Shown here: in pieces, positions 21,232-34,390 of the stretch
Position numbering within the stretch: the stretch's first letter is position 1
How the letters are laid out: each line of letters starts with the position of its first letter
Assembly: GCA_035048495.1 (NCBI GenBank)
Contig: CM068544.1
Location: 11,898,138 to 11,962,137 of the forward strand
Direction: 5' to 3'
DNA: 64,000 nt
From: Euptelea pleiosperma
Lineage: Eukaryota > Streptophyta > Magnoliopsida > Ranunculales > Eupteleaceae
The notes under the pieces: model-generated
What the model saw: only the letters and a program-made list of their open reading frames with translations
Database searches by the model: none
Told to the model about the DNA's origin: nothing
Translations under genes and position numbers: made by a program

Positions 21232-24200
21232 TGAAAGTAAGATTTTTCCGCGTCGTTGGTTACGGAAACCCTAATTCCAATAAGATTTGTAATTTTTATC
21301 CGATTATCCTGCAAAATTAACAAATTTGTATAGGGATTCGTGTCGGATGTCGATCCGCACTCGGGGTTAGTTTGTGCAAGCAGTGAACATGAAATGATGA
21401 ATTTTTCTCAGAAATTTTTACTAAGAAGGATGGAGTGGTGAGAATGATGATCGATTTAAAATAATTGTTGGTGATTTTTAGAGAGAGAAATTTCAGCAAC
21501 CAATAAGAAGATTAACATACACTTTGCCAAATAATCATTCATTTAATAATCAAGATAATCACTATAATCTTTGAATGAACATAAGCGAATAAGAAAATTA
21601 ATCTAGAAAGCTAATAAAGATAGTTGTGGAGAGAGAAACAAGAGAGGGAAAGTGAGAGGCATATAACCCTAGAGATAAAGGGAAAGAAAATAGAGAGAGA
21701 AAACTAGATAGTGAAAGCTATAGAGAAAAATTTCCTAACCTTTGAAACTTACCGAAGAAGATTGGATTGGCCATTAAAGAGGTCGGCCAAATGGTGGCCG
21801 GAGGTGGGTGGTTCGGCCAGTGATGGAGGTGCACATGGTGCGCTGGTTTCACCGGGGATGTGGAGATACAGGAGAAGACGTTGCAGCGTGGAGAAGATGG
21901 TGGTGAGGAGGGTTGTGAAAGTAAGGTTTTTTCCCGTCGTTGATTACGGAAACCCTAACTTCAACATATTTGTAAATTGATCCGATTCTTAAATCCTGCA
22001 AAATTTTAGATCTGTATAGGGATTCGTGTCGGATGTCGATCCGCACTCGGGGTTAGTTTGCGCAACTCAAACACATAAAATGACGGATTTTCTTCATAAA
22101 AAAAAAGCTACTAAAAAGGATGGAGATGTGAGAATGATCACGAGATTTAAAACCTAACGCTTTTTTTTTTTTTTTTGCTTTTTATCTACTAACAAAAGTG
22201 AAAGAAAGACAATTATCACTAGAGAAGAACTGAGAGTGAGAACTCATTCAAAACTATTTTTTTTTATTGATTTAGAACAAGTGATACATTAAGAAAAATT
22301 GTACTATATCTAAGAAAAGAAAATACAAACTAATCTAGAAAGCATATAAGACTATTACTATGAGAGAGAAGGAAGTGAGAAGCTGATGTGCATGGTGAAC
22401 AAGGAAGCCAACCGATAGGTGAGGTTAAGGAAATCTCTTGGATAGTATGAGGTGACTAACCGTTAGTTGCAACCTGCACTTGTGCAACCTAGGGATGGAT
22501 ATTGTGCAAGGGAGAGCACAAAGAGATGACGAAAAAAAGAGAGATCCTTACCGTTGGTGGGGTTCAAAATTGTTGCGCGGTAGAGCAAGCTAGAGATGGT
22601 GGAGCGTGTGGACTGGCAGTGGGCCAGTGGTTGCAGGCAAGCGGCCAATGGAGGAGGGCGGCAACAGATTGTGAAGCGCTTGCAAGTGGGAGGAGGCGGT
22701 GGCTAGAGATTGGAGTGCTTTCTTCTCTTCTCCTTACTTCTTTTCTTTTTCTTTTTCTTTTCCTTTGGAGTGATCGTGAAAACGCTGGGGAAGGAGAGAC
22801 GATGAAAACGGCTGGGCCAAGTGATGGTGAAGCGTGGATGGAAGATCTTTTTGAGGGGTCGTCTTGGTTTGAAACGTGGAATGGGAGATCGTGGAAGGAG
22901 ATGATGGGGGGGGCGTTGACAGCTGGTTGTGAAGGCGCACCAGCAGCAACAACGGTGGTGTTGCTTGCTGGTTGAGGCGGTGGAGTGGCTGGACTGCAGC
23001 ACCCTCGAACGGAGTTGCAGGTGAAGGAGATCAGCGTGCAGGCGAGCGGCCAATGGAGGTAGAGCAAGCAGGTGGCGGTATGAGGAGCTGCTCCATGAAC
23101 CAGACCGTGGGGAGCACGGTCTGCAAAAGAAGACGGAGGAGAGGGAATGGTCCCGTGCTTTAGTCACGGGTTGGAGGGCGCAGGTGTGGTGGTGCTCGCG
23201 TGGGGGAGGAGTATCTTGATCGGCCGGAGTTGTAGCCTGCAACTCCGGCAATAGCTTGGTGAAGAAGATGAAGAAGGCGGAGGAGAAGTGGGGGAAAACG
23301 GCCTAAAGAGAGGGGGAAAAGGGATAAACGAGTTGGGGGAGAGAATGGAAGAGAAAGGGGGGGGATTAGGGTTCGAACGAACCCTTCTCCCTCCTCTTAT
23401 AAAGCTCCCTATTTCCATTAATGGAAATAGGGTATTTTTTGAAAATAAAAAAATATTTTTTTTTTCTTTTTATTTTTTTATTTTATTTTTTTAAGTAAAA
23501 ACCTACTTTTCTATGGGGAATCTCCCCAATTAGTGGACCCCCCATTTAATTAAAATTATTTTTGAAATTCGCGGGGTCCACTAACTGGTCGGACAGCGGG
23601 TCGATGATGATGGGCCCGGCTACTGGCCCACATGGACTGATGATGTCCATCGTCACACAAGATGATGTGACAGGCATTCTGAAGGCGATCGGATGGATGG
23701 TGACTTGATTGGGACCCAGATTGGTAGATCGACGGATCTAGAGAGATCCAACGGTCCCATTGAAGATCCAACGGTCCGATGGAAGATCCAACGGTCAGAA
23801 AGCTAAGGGAGATGAGATAGAGCCGATGGACAGGAGTTCTGGGGTTAGGTCAGTAGATTCGAGGACCGAGAGATGAAGAGAGAGAGAGAATAAGAAGAGA
23901 TGAGAGAAAAAGTATCAAAAAAAATGGAAAAAAGCACTGGCGGAGGGTCTGGAACCCTGGTCTTCACTGTGACCATCCTCACGCTTCTCTAGTAGAGTCG
24001 ACTATCATTCTTTGCTGACTCATGTGGCTTTAAACGCTTTGGTCCGTCTCTTGGTCATTGGCTCTCCTGCTCTCTTCGTTCTTTGGGCCGGCTTTTTGGT
24101 CCTCATAGTTGGCCCATATCTTTTAGTCATAGCATGTGGGCTCTTTAAGCTTTGATAATGGGCTTTCCTGATCGATGTGGGCTAGCAAGTCTCGAGAAAT

Positions 24201-26303
24201 GTCCCATCGGGGTTTCCTGCGACAGAAGAAGCGCGTAATGAGACTCTATCAGAATGACTACATGTCTAGGCTTCCAAAAATGTGTTTAATGCATGCAAAT
24301 ATACCATTTTGTCCAGAAAAGTGTGTTCTACGCAACACAAGAGACTCTTACGTAGAAAAGTAGATAAATAGAGTATTTTAACGTAGGAGAATGCAATAAC
24401 GCTAACAGGATAATTGCTTAAAATAAGCACTTTTGAGCGAATATCAGGTTGCAAGTTGCTGGTTCGTCCAGCAAGGGGTGGAGACGGTGAGCAGTTCTGT
24501 GCTGTAGTAGGTGGAATGGTGGCTGCAACACAGCAGTAGGCTTTGATGGAGGTGGAGCAAGGAGGTGCTGTGGAGGTAAGCCTCCTCTCCTCTCTCCTTC
24601 TTCTTCTTCTCCTCTTCTCCTCTCTTCTCCTTCGTTTTATTTTTCTGGTTTTCGTTTGCTTGGGGAGAAGAACGGTGAACAGGAGAGGACGGCTTCTCTT
24701 TTGGGCTATCAAGGAAAGGAGAGATCACGATTGGAGATGGCAGCAAGGTGAAGTTTGGAGCCGTTAACGCCGGAGTTGCAGACCTGCAACTCCGGCCGTG
24801 ATTGAAGAAGAGAATGAAGGGGCTGGCGGTTCAGTGATGGAAGCGGCACATGAAGAGGTTCCTCTCTGGCAGGTTGTGGAGAGAATGGTCCGGTTGGTGA
24901 AGCGTGGACAGTGGACAATGAGAGGTGCTGCAGGTGTGGCACGAACGGCCGGAGTTGCAGGCGCAACTCCGGTGAGGGCGGTAATGAAAAAAAAAATGGA
25001 GATGAAGAGAGGGGAATAAGGGTGCGGTAATGGAAGATGGTGGCAGGCGGACCTGCTGTGGCACTCGCAGGGGGATTAGGGTTGCAGGGGGATGCTATGG
25101 TGGTGGCCGAAGTTGCAGGATGCAACTCCGGTGGAAGATGGTGAAAAAGATGACGAAGAGGATTTGAAGAAGAAGAGAAAGAAGGATCACGAAGGAGCGA
25201 AAATGTGTTGGAACTTGTTTGGGAAAGAAAGGAAGAGATGGGAGGGGGATTAGGGTTCAAACGAACCCTTCTCCCTCCTCTTATAAAGCTCCCTATTTCC
25301 TTTAATGGAAATAGGGTATTTTTTAAATAATTTTTTTTTTTTTTTTTTTTTTTTAAGTCTACTTTTCTTTGGGGAATGTCCCCATTTAGTGGACCCCCCA
25401 TTTTTTTAAAATTTAATTAAAATTATTTGGAAATTCACGGGGTTCACTAACTGGTCGGACAGCGGGTCGATGATGATGGGCCCGGCTACTGGCCCACATG
25501 GATTGATGATGTCCATTGTCTCACAAGATGATGTGACAGACAGTCTGATGGCGATCGGATGGATGGTGACTTGATTGGGACCCAGATTGGTAGATTGACC
25601 GATCTAGAGAGATCCAACGGTCCGATTGAAGATCCAATGGTCAGAAAGCTAAGGGAGATGAGATAGAGTCAATGGGCAGGAGTTTTGGGGTTAGGTCAGT
25701 AGATTCAAGGACCGAGAGATGAAGAGAGAGAGAGAATAAGGAAAGATGAGAGAGAAAATATCAAAAAATGGATATAAAAGTATTGGCAGAGGGTCTGGAA
25801 CCCTGGTCTTCACTGTGACCATCCTCACGCTTCTCCAGTAGAGTAGACTATCATTCCTTGCTGACTCATGTGGCTTTAAACGCTTTGGTCCGTCTTTTGG
25901 TCATTGGCTCTCCTACTCTCTTCGTTCTTTGGGCCGGCCTTTTGGTCCTCTTATTCAGCCCATATTCGGCCCATATCTTCTAGTCACAGCATGTGGGCTC
26001 TTTAAGCTTTGATAATGGGCTTTCCTGATCGATGTGGGCTTGCAAGTCTCGAGAATTGTCCCATCGGGGTTTCCTTCGACAGAAGAAGCGCGTAATGAGA
26101 CTCTATCAGAATGACTACATGTCTAGACTTCCGAAAATATGTTTAATGCATACAAATATATAATTTCGTCCAGAAAAGTGTGTTCTACGCAACACAAGAG
26201 ACTCTTACGTAGAAAAGTAGATAAATAGAGTATTTTAACGTAGGAGAATGCAATAACGCTAAAAGGATAATTGCTTAAAATAAGCACTTTTGATCGAATA
26301 TCA
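21232..26303 (-). repeat. 5' LTR of element 2, interrupted by a solo LTR
   Basis: Pieces 21232-21910 and 24447-26303 make an LTR of about 2.54 kb. The promoter palindrome has one mismatch (CCTTTAATGG) and TTATAAAG lies beside it, near 25280. Three CCGGAGTTGC hairpins are at about 24769, 24949 and 25104. A GTAAGT donor lies on the minus strand at 21752-21747. Confidence 0.88.
21916..24446 (-). mobile_element. Solo LTR, minus orientation, TSD GGTTG
   Basis: GGTTG occurs at 21911-21915 and 24447-24451; 2531 bp. It has intact start and end motifs, the CArG palindrome near 23410, a hairpin at 23221-23249 with one G-U type pair, and a donor at 22551-22546 on the minus strand. Confidence 0.94.
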
Positions 26304-29300
26304 GGACCCCACCTTCTATTTCAGCAACTATTCTCCCTATCTTGGGCACGTCCAGCCTATTCTCTTCCATACCATATCATATAGCCCTCTTTGTCAATTG
26401 GTGAGAATTATCCCATGCATCACACAAAAACAACTATCCCATGCCACTTTTGTCTTCTTATGTCCAGCTCAAAAGCTTTAAACCGTTCTTGAAACCGTTG
26501 GATGTTCTTCTTCCGTACATGCTTGTCGGCCACCTTGAACATACATCCATTAGTCCAACACTTCTTCTACATATTTTTCAGAAATACCCCTCTAACTTCA
26601 CTTATATGATGCCTCCTCTACGCATTCCTCATTTTTTGCTTTCATGTCCATGTGTCATGCCTCCATGCCTTGAGAATAATTCTTTATGTATCCTCGACTA
26701 TTTATCCAGATGGGCCATACCCCTATTTGGATCCAACGTGTTGATCACTATATGGAAACCACACCACCTTCTATTTGATCCTACCGTACAAATTCTTGGA
26801 TCCATGAGCACACCTTCAGGCATATGTTGGCCTATCAATTCGGTTTGTCCCATGATTCACCATCTTGTTTCATAATTTGGTTCAACCTCTACTTGCAAAC
26901 ATCATGGCCTATATCCAGGCCTACGGCTTGGTCTGCCACATTGGTCCTCTTGTGATCCCTTGGTTTGATCCACCTAGGCTCTTATCATCCGTTTGATTTG
27001 CAATTGTCTCTGTTGGTTCTTTCTACATATAGCTTGATTTTTTTCTCTTCCTTCTCATCTTTCCACAGATCTTGATTAGTTAGCACTTGAGATTAATGGA
27101 TCTTTTCAACGAGTCCAAATTTATCTACTTTTTAGCCTCTCGGTTTTAGTTGCGGTCCGTCATTGGTTCACCAGTCCGGTTCTTTGATTCTCTGACGCAA
27201 CCTGTATGAAAGTAGGATAATTCCGCGTCGTTGGTTATGGAAACCCTAACTTCAACAATATTTGTAATTATCTGAGAATTTTAACCTGTAAAATGAGCAG
27301 TTTTGCATAGTGGCTAGTGTCGGATGTCGATCCGCACTCGGGATTAGTCAGATTAGCGCGATAATGAACATAAAATGACGGGAAATTTGCAGAGAATGGA
27401 ACATAATATTATTCAAATCAACTTCATTCAATCGAACATGTCTCTTACAATCAAGTGAAAACAACTAAATTATAAAGCATAAAGAAAAGAATAAACTAGA
27501 GGGAGAAGGAGAGAACTAGAGAGAGAAAGTGGAGGAATCTAGAGAGAGAAACTTCTAGAGAGGGAGAGATTTAGAAGGAGAAGGGAGAGAGAAAGTTTAC
27601 CTTTGTGACTTACCGATGTTAATTGCATCGGCGTAGGGATAGGCTTGGTGAGTGGGAAGGGAAGCTTTCGGGTAGCTGGTGGTGCTCCGGGCACAAAGGA
27701 TTGGAGATCGCCCATTAACATGACCAATCAAGTGCATGATTGCACTGGCCAAGATGTATGTTCTTGCTGGTTGCAAGTTCGTGAGAGAGAGGAGCAAAAC
27801 CCTTGAGGAGGTGGCAAGACAGCCACTTGCGAGGCTGTGGAGGAGCCCGAACCATTAAGAGTTGCAGATGCAACAATAGAGAAGGGCAGCAAGGAGATGG
27901 TGGACAGATCGAGGTGGTTCTCCACCCGTTTGTGGAGGAGGCGGCAGCAATGGGATGATGTGAATCGTGGTGGATATAACGACTGGATGGGGGCATAGGA
28001 TGGCTGAGATGCTGCTGGTGCGTTGAGAGATCAACAGGTGGTGATTTCAGGTGGTGCTCGCAGGCGAGGAAGGAGGTGCAACGGCTGTGGTTTGGCAGTG
28101 TTCCACCTGCAAGGAGAGGTCTAAAGGGAGGAGCCTAACGGCTTCCTCCTTCCTTCTTCTTCCTTCTTTCTCTCTTTCTTTTATTTTTCAATTTCTTGGG
28201 CTTTGAAGAAGACGGTGAAGTAGAGGAAGAGGGTGACGGCTAGGGTCTGAGGAGAGGGAGAAAGGAAGAACGAAGGAGATGGTGGGGCAGTTCGGTGGTG
28301 ATGAAGGCGTCAACGGGGAGGAGAATGGAATGGACGGCCACCGGAATAGAGATGTGTAGCAACGGAGAGGGCGGACGGACCTGCTAGGTGTTGTCTGTTG
28401 GAATGGTGTTAGGGGCAGCAGAGTATAGCAGCTGTAACGGAGGTTTCTGGCGAGCTTATCGCCGTAGAAGACGACCGGAGTTGCACCTGCAACTCCGGTG
28501 GAATTAAAAGAAAAGAAGAAGAAGGAGTCTGAGGATAAGAAGAAGAAGAAAACGACGAGGAAGAAGAAGAAAACGAAGAGGAAGAAGAAGAAAACGAAGA
28601 GGAAGAAGACGGATAGGAGGAGAAGGGGGAGGACGACGTGCTGGCGGTGGAGACGACGACCGGAGTTGCTGTCTGCAACTCCGGCGAGCTAAGAAGACGA
28701 AGAAGAAGCAGCAGAAGAAAGGGAAGATGGGGCCAGAAGGAGAAGAGATCTGTGCGGGATTGATAGGGGGAGAGAATGGAAGAGAAAGGGGGGGGATTAG
28801 GGTTCGAACGAACCCTTCTCCCTCCTCTTATAAAGCTCCCTATTTCCATTAATGGAAATAGGGTATTTTTTTGAAAATAAAAAATATTTTTTTTTTTTTT
28901 ATTTTTTTTATTTTATTTTTTTATTTTTTTAAGTAAAAACCTACTTTTTATGGGGAATCTCCCCAATTAGTGGACCCCCCATTTAATTAAAATTATTTTT
29001 GAAATTCGCGGGGTCCACTAACTGGTCGGTCAGCGGGTCGATGAAGATGGGCCCGGCTATTGGCCCTCATGGGTTGATGATGTCCATCATCTCACAGAAT
29101 GATGTGACAGACAGTCTGATGGCGATCGGATGGATGGTGACTTGATTGGGACTCAGATTGGTAGATCGACGGATCTAGAGAGATCCAACGGTCCGATTGA
29201 AGATCCAACGGTCCGATGGAAGATCCAACGGTCAGAAAGCTAAGGAAGATGAGATAGAGCTGATAGGCAGGAGTTCTGGGGTTAGGTCAGTAGATTCGAG

Positions 29301-30237
29301 GATCGAGAGATGAAGAGAGAGAGAGAATAAGGAGAGATGAGAGAAAAAGTATCAAAAAAAATGGAAAAAAGCACTGGCGGAGGGTCTGGAACCCTGTTCT
29401 TCACTGTGACCATCCTCACGCTTCTCCAGTAGAGTCGACCATCATTCTTTGCTGACTCATGTGGCTTTAAACGCTTTGGTCCGTCTCTTGGTCATTGGCT
29501 CTCCTACTCTCTTCGTTCTTTGGGCCGACTTTTTGGTCCTCTTATTCAGCCCATATTTGGCCCATATCTTCTAGTTATAGCATGTGGGCTTGTTAAGCTT
29601 TGATAATGGGCTTTCATGATCGATTTGGGCCCACAAGTCTCGAAAATCGTCCCATCGGGGTTTCCTGCGACAGAAGAAGCGCGTAATGAGACTTTATCAG
29701 AACGGCTTAATATTTAGACTTCCGAAAATGTGTTTAATGCATGCAAATATACCATTTCGTCCAGAAAAGTGTGTTTTACGCAATGAGATAGACTCTTACG
29801 TAGAAAAGTGGATAATTAGAGCAGTTTTACGTAGGAGAGTGCGATAACGCTAACAGGATAAGTGCTTAAAATAAGCACTTTTGAGCGAATATCACTGTAC
29901 TTGGCTCATATCTTCTTGTCATATCCTGTTGGCTCTTTAAGCTTGGATAATGAGCTTCTGTGGCCGATCGTTGGCCCGCCAGTCATCAGAATTGTCCGAT
30001 TAGTGTTCCTGGGATAGAAAAATTGCGTAATGAGATTTCTACAAAACAGCCTTGCATTGGGTCAAATAAATGCGTATGAATGCATGCGAATATACCATTT
30101 TGTGTAGAAAAGTGTGTTCTACGCAATGAGAGAAACTTTTACGTAGAAAAGTTGATAAAAATTATAATTTTACGTAGGAGAGTGTGATAACGCTAGAAGG
30201 ATAATTGATTAAAATAAGCACTTTTAAGCGAATATCA
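26304..30237 (-). repeat. Old LTR fragment, the deepest layer of the stack
   Basis: It starts TGATATTCGCTT at 30237 on the minus strand. The terminal part to 29900 and the piece 26304-27201 are diverged but alignable to other LTRs: the GAAGATATGAGCCAAG stretch continues across the nested insertion into GAACCAATGACGGACC. Its remainder was separated by the insertion of element 2 at 26303 and lies off-window. ATAAA (30238-30242) is the expected flank duplication, partner not visible. Most of 26304-27201 shows no gene. Confidence 0.65.
27207..29894 (-). mobile_element. Solo LTR, minus orientation, TSD CTGTA
   Basis: CTGTA occurs at 27202-27206 and 29895-29899; 2688 bp. Palindrome and TATA near 28840, hairpins at about 28470 and 28659, GTAAGT donor on the minus strand at 27613-27608. 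The donor surroundings match those in 2560-5081, including a second GGTAAA eight bases on. Confidence 0.94.
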
Positions 30238-30852
30238 ATAAACCAAAGAAGATAATAATGAGGGGAGAAGATATGATGATCCAAGTGCTAAGCTATTAAA
30301 AAACTATGGTTTTTTATTTTGTGAACAAAAGAATACTATAGGACCACAAGTTCTCTCTCTCTCTCTCTCTCTCCATTGGATAGTTTGCCACCATTGTTTA
30401 TCCTTTTTTTGCTCAACCATTTGGTCAAGGGTAATCTGGAGAATTAATTTTAGTTCAAGCTATTTTTTTTAACACTTTTGTAGATGTAACCTACTCTTTG
30501 GGTAGCCATTGCCTTCCCCTCGACATGTCATAACATTATGGGGGTTTCTGAGAAGCTGGTTTAGGTGCGTAGCAGTATGGTGGAAGAGCAGACCCTAGTT
30601 AGCAATTCGGCATACGGTAAAAATTTCTAGACGGGAATAGTATGAATATAATCCATTTCAAAAATTTTGAAATAAGGTAAAAAACGGTCAAATAAATCAG
30701 AAACGGAAAAAAAAATGGAGAATAATTCATGTATAATATGATTTAGTATAAAGAGTCTGACGCAAAAAAATCGTGTCTATTGGTCTATTATTAGGTGCGG
30801 CCCAGACACCGGATACAAAATTGCCTAGATTAAAAAATTCCTCAAATGGAGA
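30238..30852. other. Spacer without gene, decayed sequence
   Basis: A/T-rich sequence with a (CT)n run at 30354-30373. No ORF of note and no recognised repeat; it may be host DNA between two insertions. Confidence 0.6.
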
Positions 30853-33404
30853 TGATATTCGCTCAAAAGCACTTATTTGAAGCAATTATCCTTCTAGGGT
30901 TATCACACTCTCCTACGTAAAACTGCATTTTTATCAACATTTCTACGTAAGAGTTTTTCTCAGTGCGTAGAACACACTTTTCTGGTTAAAATGGTATATT
31001 CACATGCATTCATAAGCATTTATTTGACCCACATGCGAAGTCATTCTCATTACTCGATTTTCTTTTATCGCAGGAGCACTAATCGGGCAATTTTGATGGG
31101 ATGCGGGCCCACAATCAACTTTCAGAACCTAGGATCAAAGCTCAAGAGCCAACAGGCTGAGAATGAGGAGATATAGGCCAAAGACGGGAAGAGCCAGAGA
31201 GTCGAAAGAATCGAGGGACGACCAAGAGAGAAGGAGAGACAAGCCCTCAAAGAAGAGACTAAGGAGATTAAAGCTTATAAACCAACACAAGGTGAGTGCT
31301 TGCTCAGTTGGTAAACCATGCAGAAGACCACGTCAAAGATCGGGTTTCAAGACCCTCTACTAGCATTTCTCTCTTTAATTTTGTAATAATTTCTCTCTCC
31401 TCTCTCTAAACCCTCATTCTCTCTCATCTCATTATCAACCATCCGATCCTCCCTCCTATCGCAATCACTCTATCCTACGGCCTACCTTGGCCGATCATCA
31501 CCGTTTGATCGTCAGTCCAATCATCCACCATCCGATCATCCATCTCACCATCTCAGAATTCAATAGCCCACGGCTCTGCTCTAATATAAAAAAAGGTAGG
31601 ACCTATGCCACATGGCACGAGATAGACATAAGGGTATTCTTGGAAATAGATGGTTGAGAGTTGGTCATCTTTTGAGAAAAATTTGGGAATAAAAGGTTTT
31701 GATCTTTAAGGAAAGAGTTTTTTAAACACTTTGGAAATATGTCAAAAAGGGAAGAAAAATGTTTGAATCTTCGAAAGGAAAGTTTTGGTAGTATTTTAGA
31801 AACCATAAAGTTGTTATCAATTTTTGGAAAAGAGGAGAATCTTTTGGCTTGCATGAATGGTGGGGTATTTTTAAACTATTTTTGGGCTGTAATTAAGGAA
31901 ACTTTCTAAACTAATGAGAATGATTTCAGCAACAAAAATGGTAGGGCATTAAAGTCCAAGAGATGGCTTACAAATAGGGGAATGGACAGCAACGTATAGG
32001 ATTGACCACGTTTTTGGAAAGAGAAGCATTTTTCTCTCCCCTCTCCTTCTATTTTCGTTTTCCTCACTCTCTACCCCCCATAAAAAATCGAGAATGCCTA
32101 TTTCCAAGGGGATCTATCTCGGCTCCCTCTCTCCTTTCCCATGGACGGTCCCCATACTCCCATCTATTTTTTTCTTCCCCCGTAAACCCTAGCCGTCTTC
32201 TCCTTTTGCATCCTCTCCATTGCAAAAAAAAAAAAAAACGAGAAGTCGTCAGCCCTTTAATGGACGTCCCCTCTCCTCTTAAAGGTGGAGATCTGCAGTG
32301 CTGCCTCATCTCTCACAACGGACAACACCTGCAACTTTGGTGCATCCCTCTCTCATAGCCACTGCTGCTGCAAAGAATACAAAAAAAAAGAAAACCAAAA
32401 AAAGAAAAACAAAAAAAAAAAAAAAAGAAGAAGAAGAAGAATAGAGAAAGGAGAAGGAGAGCACGATACCATATCCGCCGCCAATCGCAGCTACCTCCAT
32501 TACCACTAGCTCCACAGCCACAATCCTTCTCCACGCTCCAGCCATCCACACCTCCATCGTTCCATCCTTCAACACCTCCATTACATCCCACAGCAAAGCC
32601 GTCCTCTCATCTTCCCACAGCAAAGTCGTCATCTCATTTTCTTTACGCCTTCATCTACTCCAACCAAAAGAAAAGAAAAAAAAGAGAAAAGAGAGTAGAA
32701 GAAGAAGAAGAAAAGGAAGGGAAGACCATCCCCTACCTTGCTGCACCCACCACTTGCGCCTTATCTTAAGCCGCCGCACGCCATCTCCACACACCAACGC
32801 AGCCACCAACCGTCCACCTTGTCTTCCATCTTGCCATCCACCATCCATTATTCACCATTATCGTTCCCCTCCCCACTGTCTCCATCGGTCCACAACGTTG
32901 TGGACATCTACCTTATGGTAAATCGTGAGTTCCTCTTTCTCACTCTTAGCTCTCTCTTTAGTCTTAGTTTTTATTGCTAAGTTTTCTCTTCTTTTTGTTA
33001 GTATTTTTCTTGAAATTTAAGTTAGTGGATGTTTCTCTATGTTTTACGATTCAATACATTGTAGTTCCTTTTGGATTAATGAAAACTAGATTTGATTTAA
33101 TTGTAATTTTTATTTTCATGATAATGTTGATTTCATTGATTAGAATCCTCTCAAGCATGTTTTAAAAGCACTTTGAACCATCACTCTCACCCCTCCATCT
33201 TTCTTAGTAGCAATTTCGAGTGAAAAATTTGTTATTTTATGTGTCTGAATTGTGCAAACTAACCCCGAGTGCGGATCGACATCTGACACAAAACCACTGT
33301 GCAAAGAATTGTGATATTTTGCAGGTTCTAAGTTCAGAGATTTTCAAAAATATTGTTGAGATTAGGGTTTCCGTAACCAACGACGCGGAAAAATCCTACT
33401 TTCA
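30853..33404 (+). mobile_element. Solo LTR, TSD GGAGA, element 1 subfamily
   Basis: GGAGA occurs at 30848-30852 and 33405-33409; 2552 bp. It is diverged from the others but keeps TGATATTCGC at the start and CCTACTTTCA at the end, a tRNA-like module (box A at 31300, box B at about 31343), and the segment CTACGGCCTACCTTGGCC shared with element 1. The U5 hairpin near 33270 has one changed base. A donor-like GGTAAATCGTGAGT lies at about 32917-32930. Confidence 0.92.
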
Positions 33405-33427
33405 GGAGACTCTTAGAGATCATTAAT

Positions 33428-33660
33428 AGTATGGATGTTAGGCCCAACCCTAAGTGGACATACAAACCAAACATTAGCACGATTAGTGCTTTATATCCGT
33501 CACATTTTAGTCTTTTTCATGGGTTGATTTTCAACCATTGGATTGGATCATTATTTTGGGGTGGGTACAAAGATACAATGGATAAAAATCACCAATCAAA
33601 CTGATTTTCAACGAGATTAGAGATTGTCTGAATAAAATAGAATTTGGTCATTGATTTCTA
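33428..33660 (-). repeat. Decayed MITE-like copy related to 33882-34272
   Basis: The order of CCTAAGTGGACATACAAACC, GATTAGTG, TTTTCATGGGTTGATTTT and an ATTGGATTGG stretch matches, in the opposite orientation, the right half of the MITE 400 bp downstream. Ends are not clear. Confidence 0.5.
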
Positions 33661-33881
33661 AGAATGTATTAATGGACTTTTTCCCGCCAGTGCTGAATTT
33701 GAAGTATTATTGAAAAGGTTTATTGAAAAAAATGGAAATACGTGTTTAATTGGTTTTAGAGAAGAATGGAGAATAATCTGTACAATTCAATGTATACAGT
33801 TGTTTAAAACGTTTTTTTCAAAAAACAAAACCTTACTATTCCGGTATAATATGCGTAAAGTACACAAAATTACTGAGTAAA

Positions 33882-34272
33882 CCTTCGCTCGCACCTGGCT
33901 GTGAGCGAAGCCAACAGCCCACAATATGAGCCATGTGGCACACTCTTAAAGGGCGCTGACCGTATGGATGTTTGGCCAGTCCCTCGATTAACCTGCATTC
34001 CAAAAATCAGCCGGATTAGTGATTTACAACCTTTGGATCTTTGTACCCAAATAACGCTCAATAATGCTCAAAATTCCTATGATTAAAATCAACCCATGAA
34101 AATAACGTCAATCCGACGCTTAGAAATCACTGATCAGGTTTAGTTTTAGTTTGTAAGTCCACCTAGTGATTGTCCAAATATCCATACGGTCAGCATCCAC
34201 TAATAAGGTGCCACGTGGCTCATATTGTGGGCTGTGATCGGCTTCGCTCCCAGCCCGGTGTGAGCGCGAAGG
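33882..34272. mobile_element. Foldback MITE with ~100-bp terminal inverted repeats
   Basis: The left arm starts CCTTCGCTCGCACC and holds GAGCGAAGCC, AGCCCACAATATGAGCCA and CTGACCGTATGGATGTTTGG. The right arm repeats each of these in reverse complement up to GCGAAGG at 34272. It is 391 bp with no coding capacity. I find no clear target duplication, so the superfamily is open; long inverted arms of this kind fit Mutator-like or foldback MITEs. Confidence 0.75.
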
Positions 34273-34335
34273 GTCTTTTTTTGTTTGTTTATTTTTTTTG
34301 GTAGTTAAGCCTGTTTTTAAAGAGACCAGTAACTC

Positions 34336-34390
34336 GGTGAGATCAGGTCTATGGTATCATCACCTACAAACTTTACCAACTGAGCAAGCT
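34336..34390 (-). repeat. tRNA-like / SINE-like fragment upstream of the PPR gene
   Basis: The minus strand reads TTGCTCAGTTGGTAAAG (34387-34371), a box A identical over 17 bases to the tRNA-like module in the LTR at 10321. About 42 nt later TGATCTCACC is a weak box B candidate. No poly-A tail or duplication was found, so this is a fragment call. Confidence 0.4.

Larger units (their letters stand above)
17973..26303 (-). mobile_element. Element 2: Athila-type retrotransposon on minus strand, 3' part outside window
   Basis: Reading the minus strand from 26303: 5' LTR (26303-21232, with a nested solo LTR), primer binding site, 1.7-kb leader, gag relic. The gag is cut at 17973 by element 1; the rest must lie left of the window beyond element 1. 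GGACC (26304-26308) next to the LTR start is the expected target duplication, but its partner cannot be seen. Confidence 0.88.

Noticed and set aside
26441..26875. 144-codon ORF in the old LTR fragment
   Set aside because: No recognisable domain; the sequence aligns as minus-strand LTR in part and the frame has no support.
32002..32358. 118-codon ORF in the solo LTR 30853-33404
   Set aside because: Leader sequence of the LTR, Ser/Pro/Leu rich, no counterpart in the related element 1 LTR.
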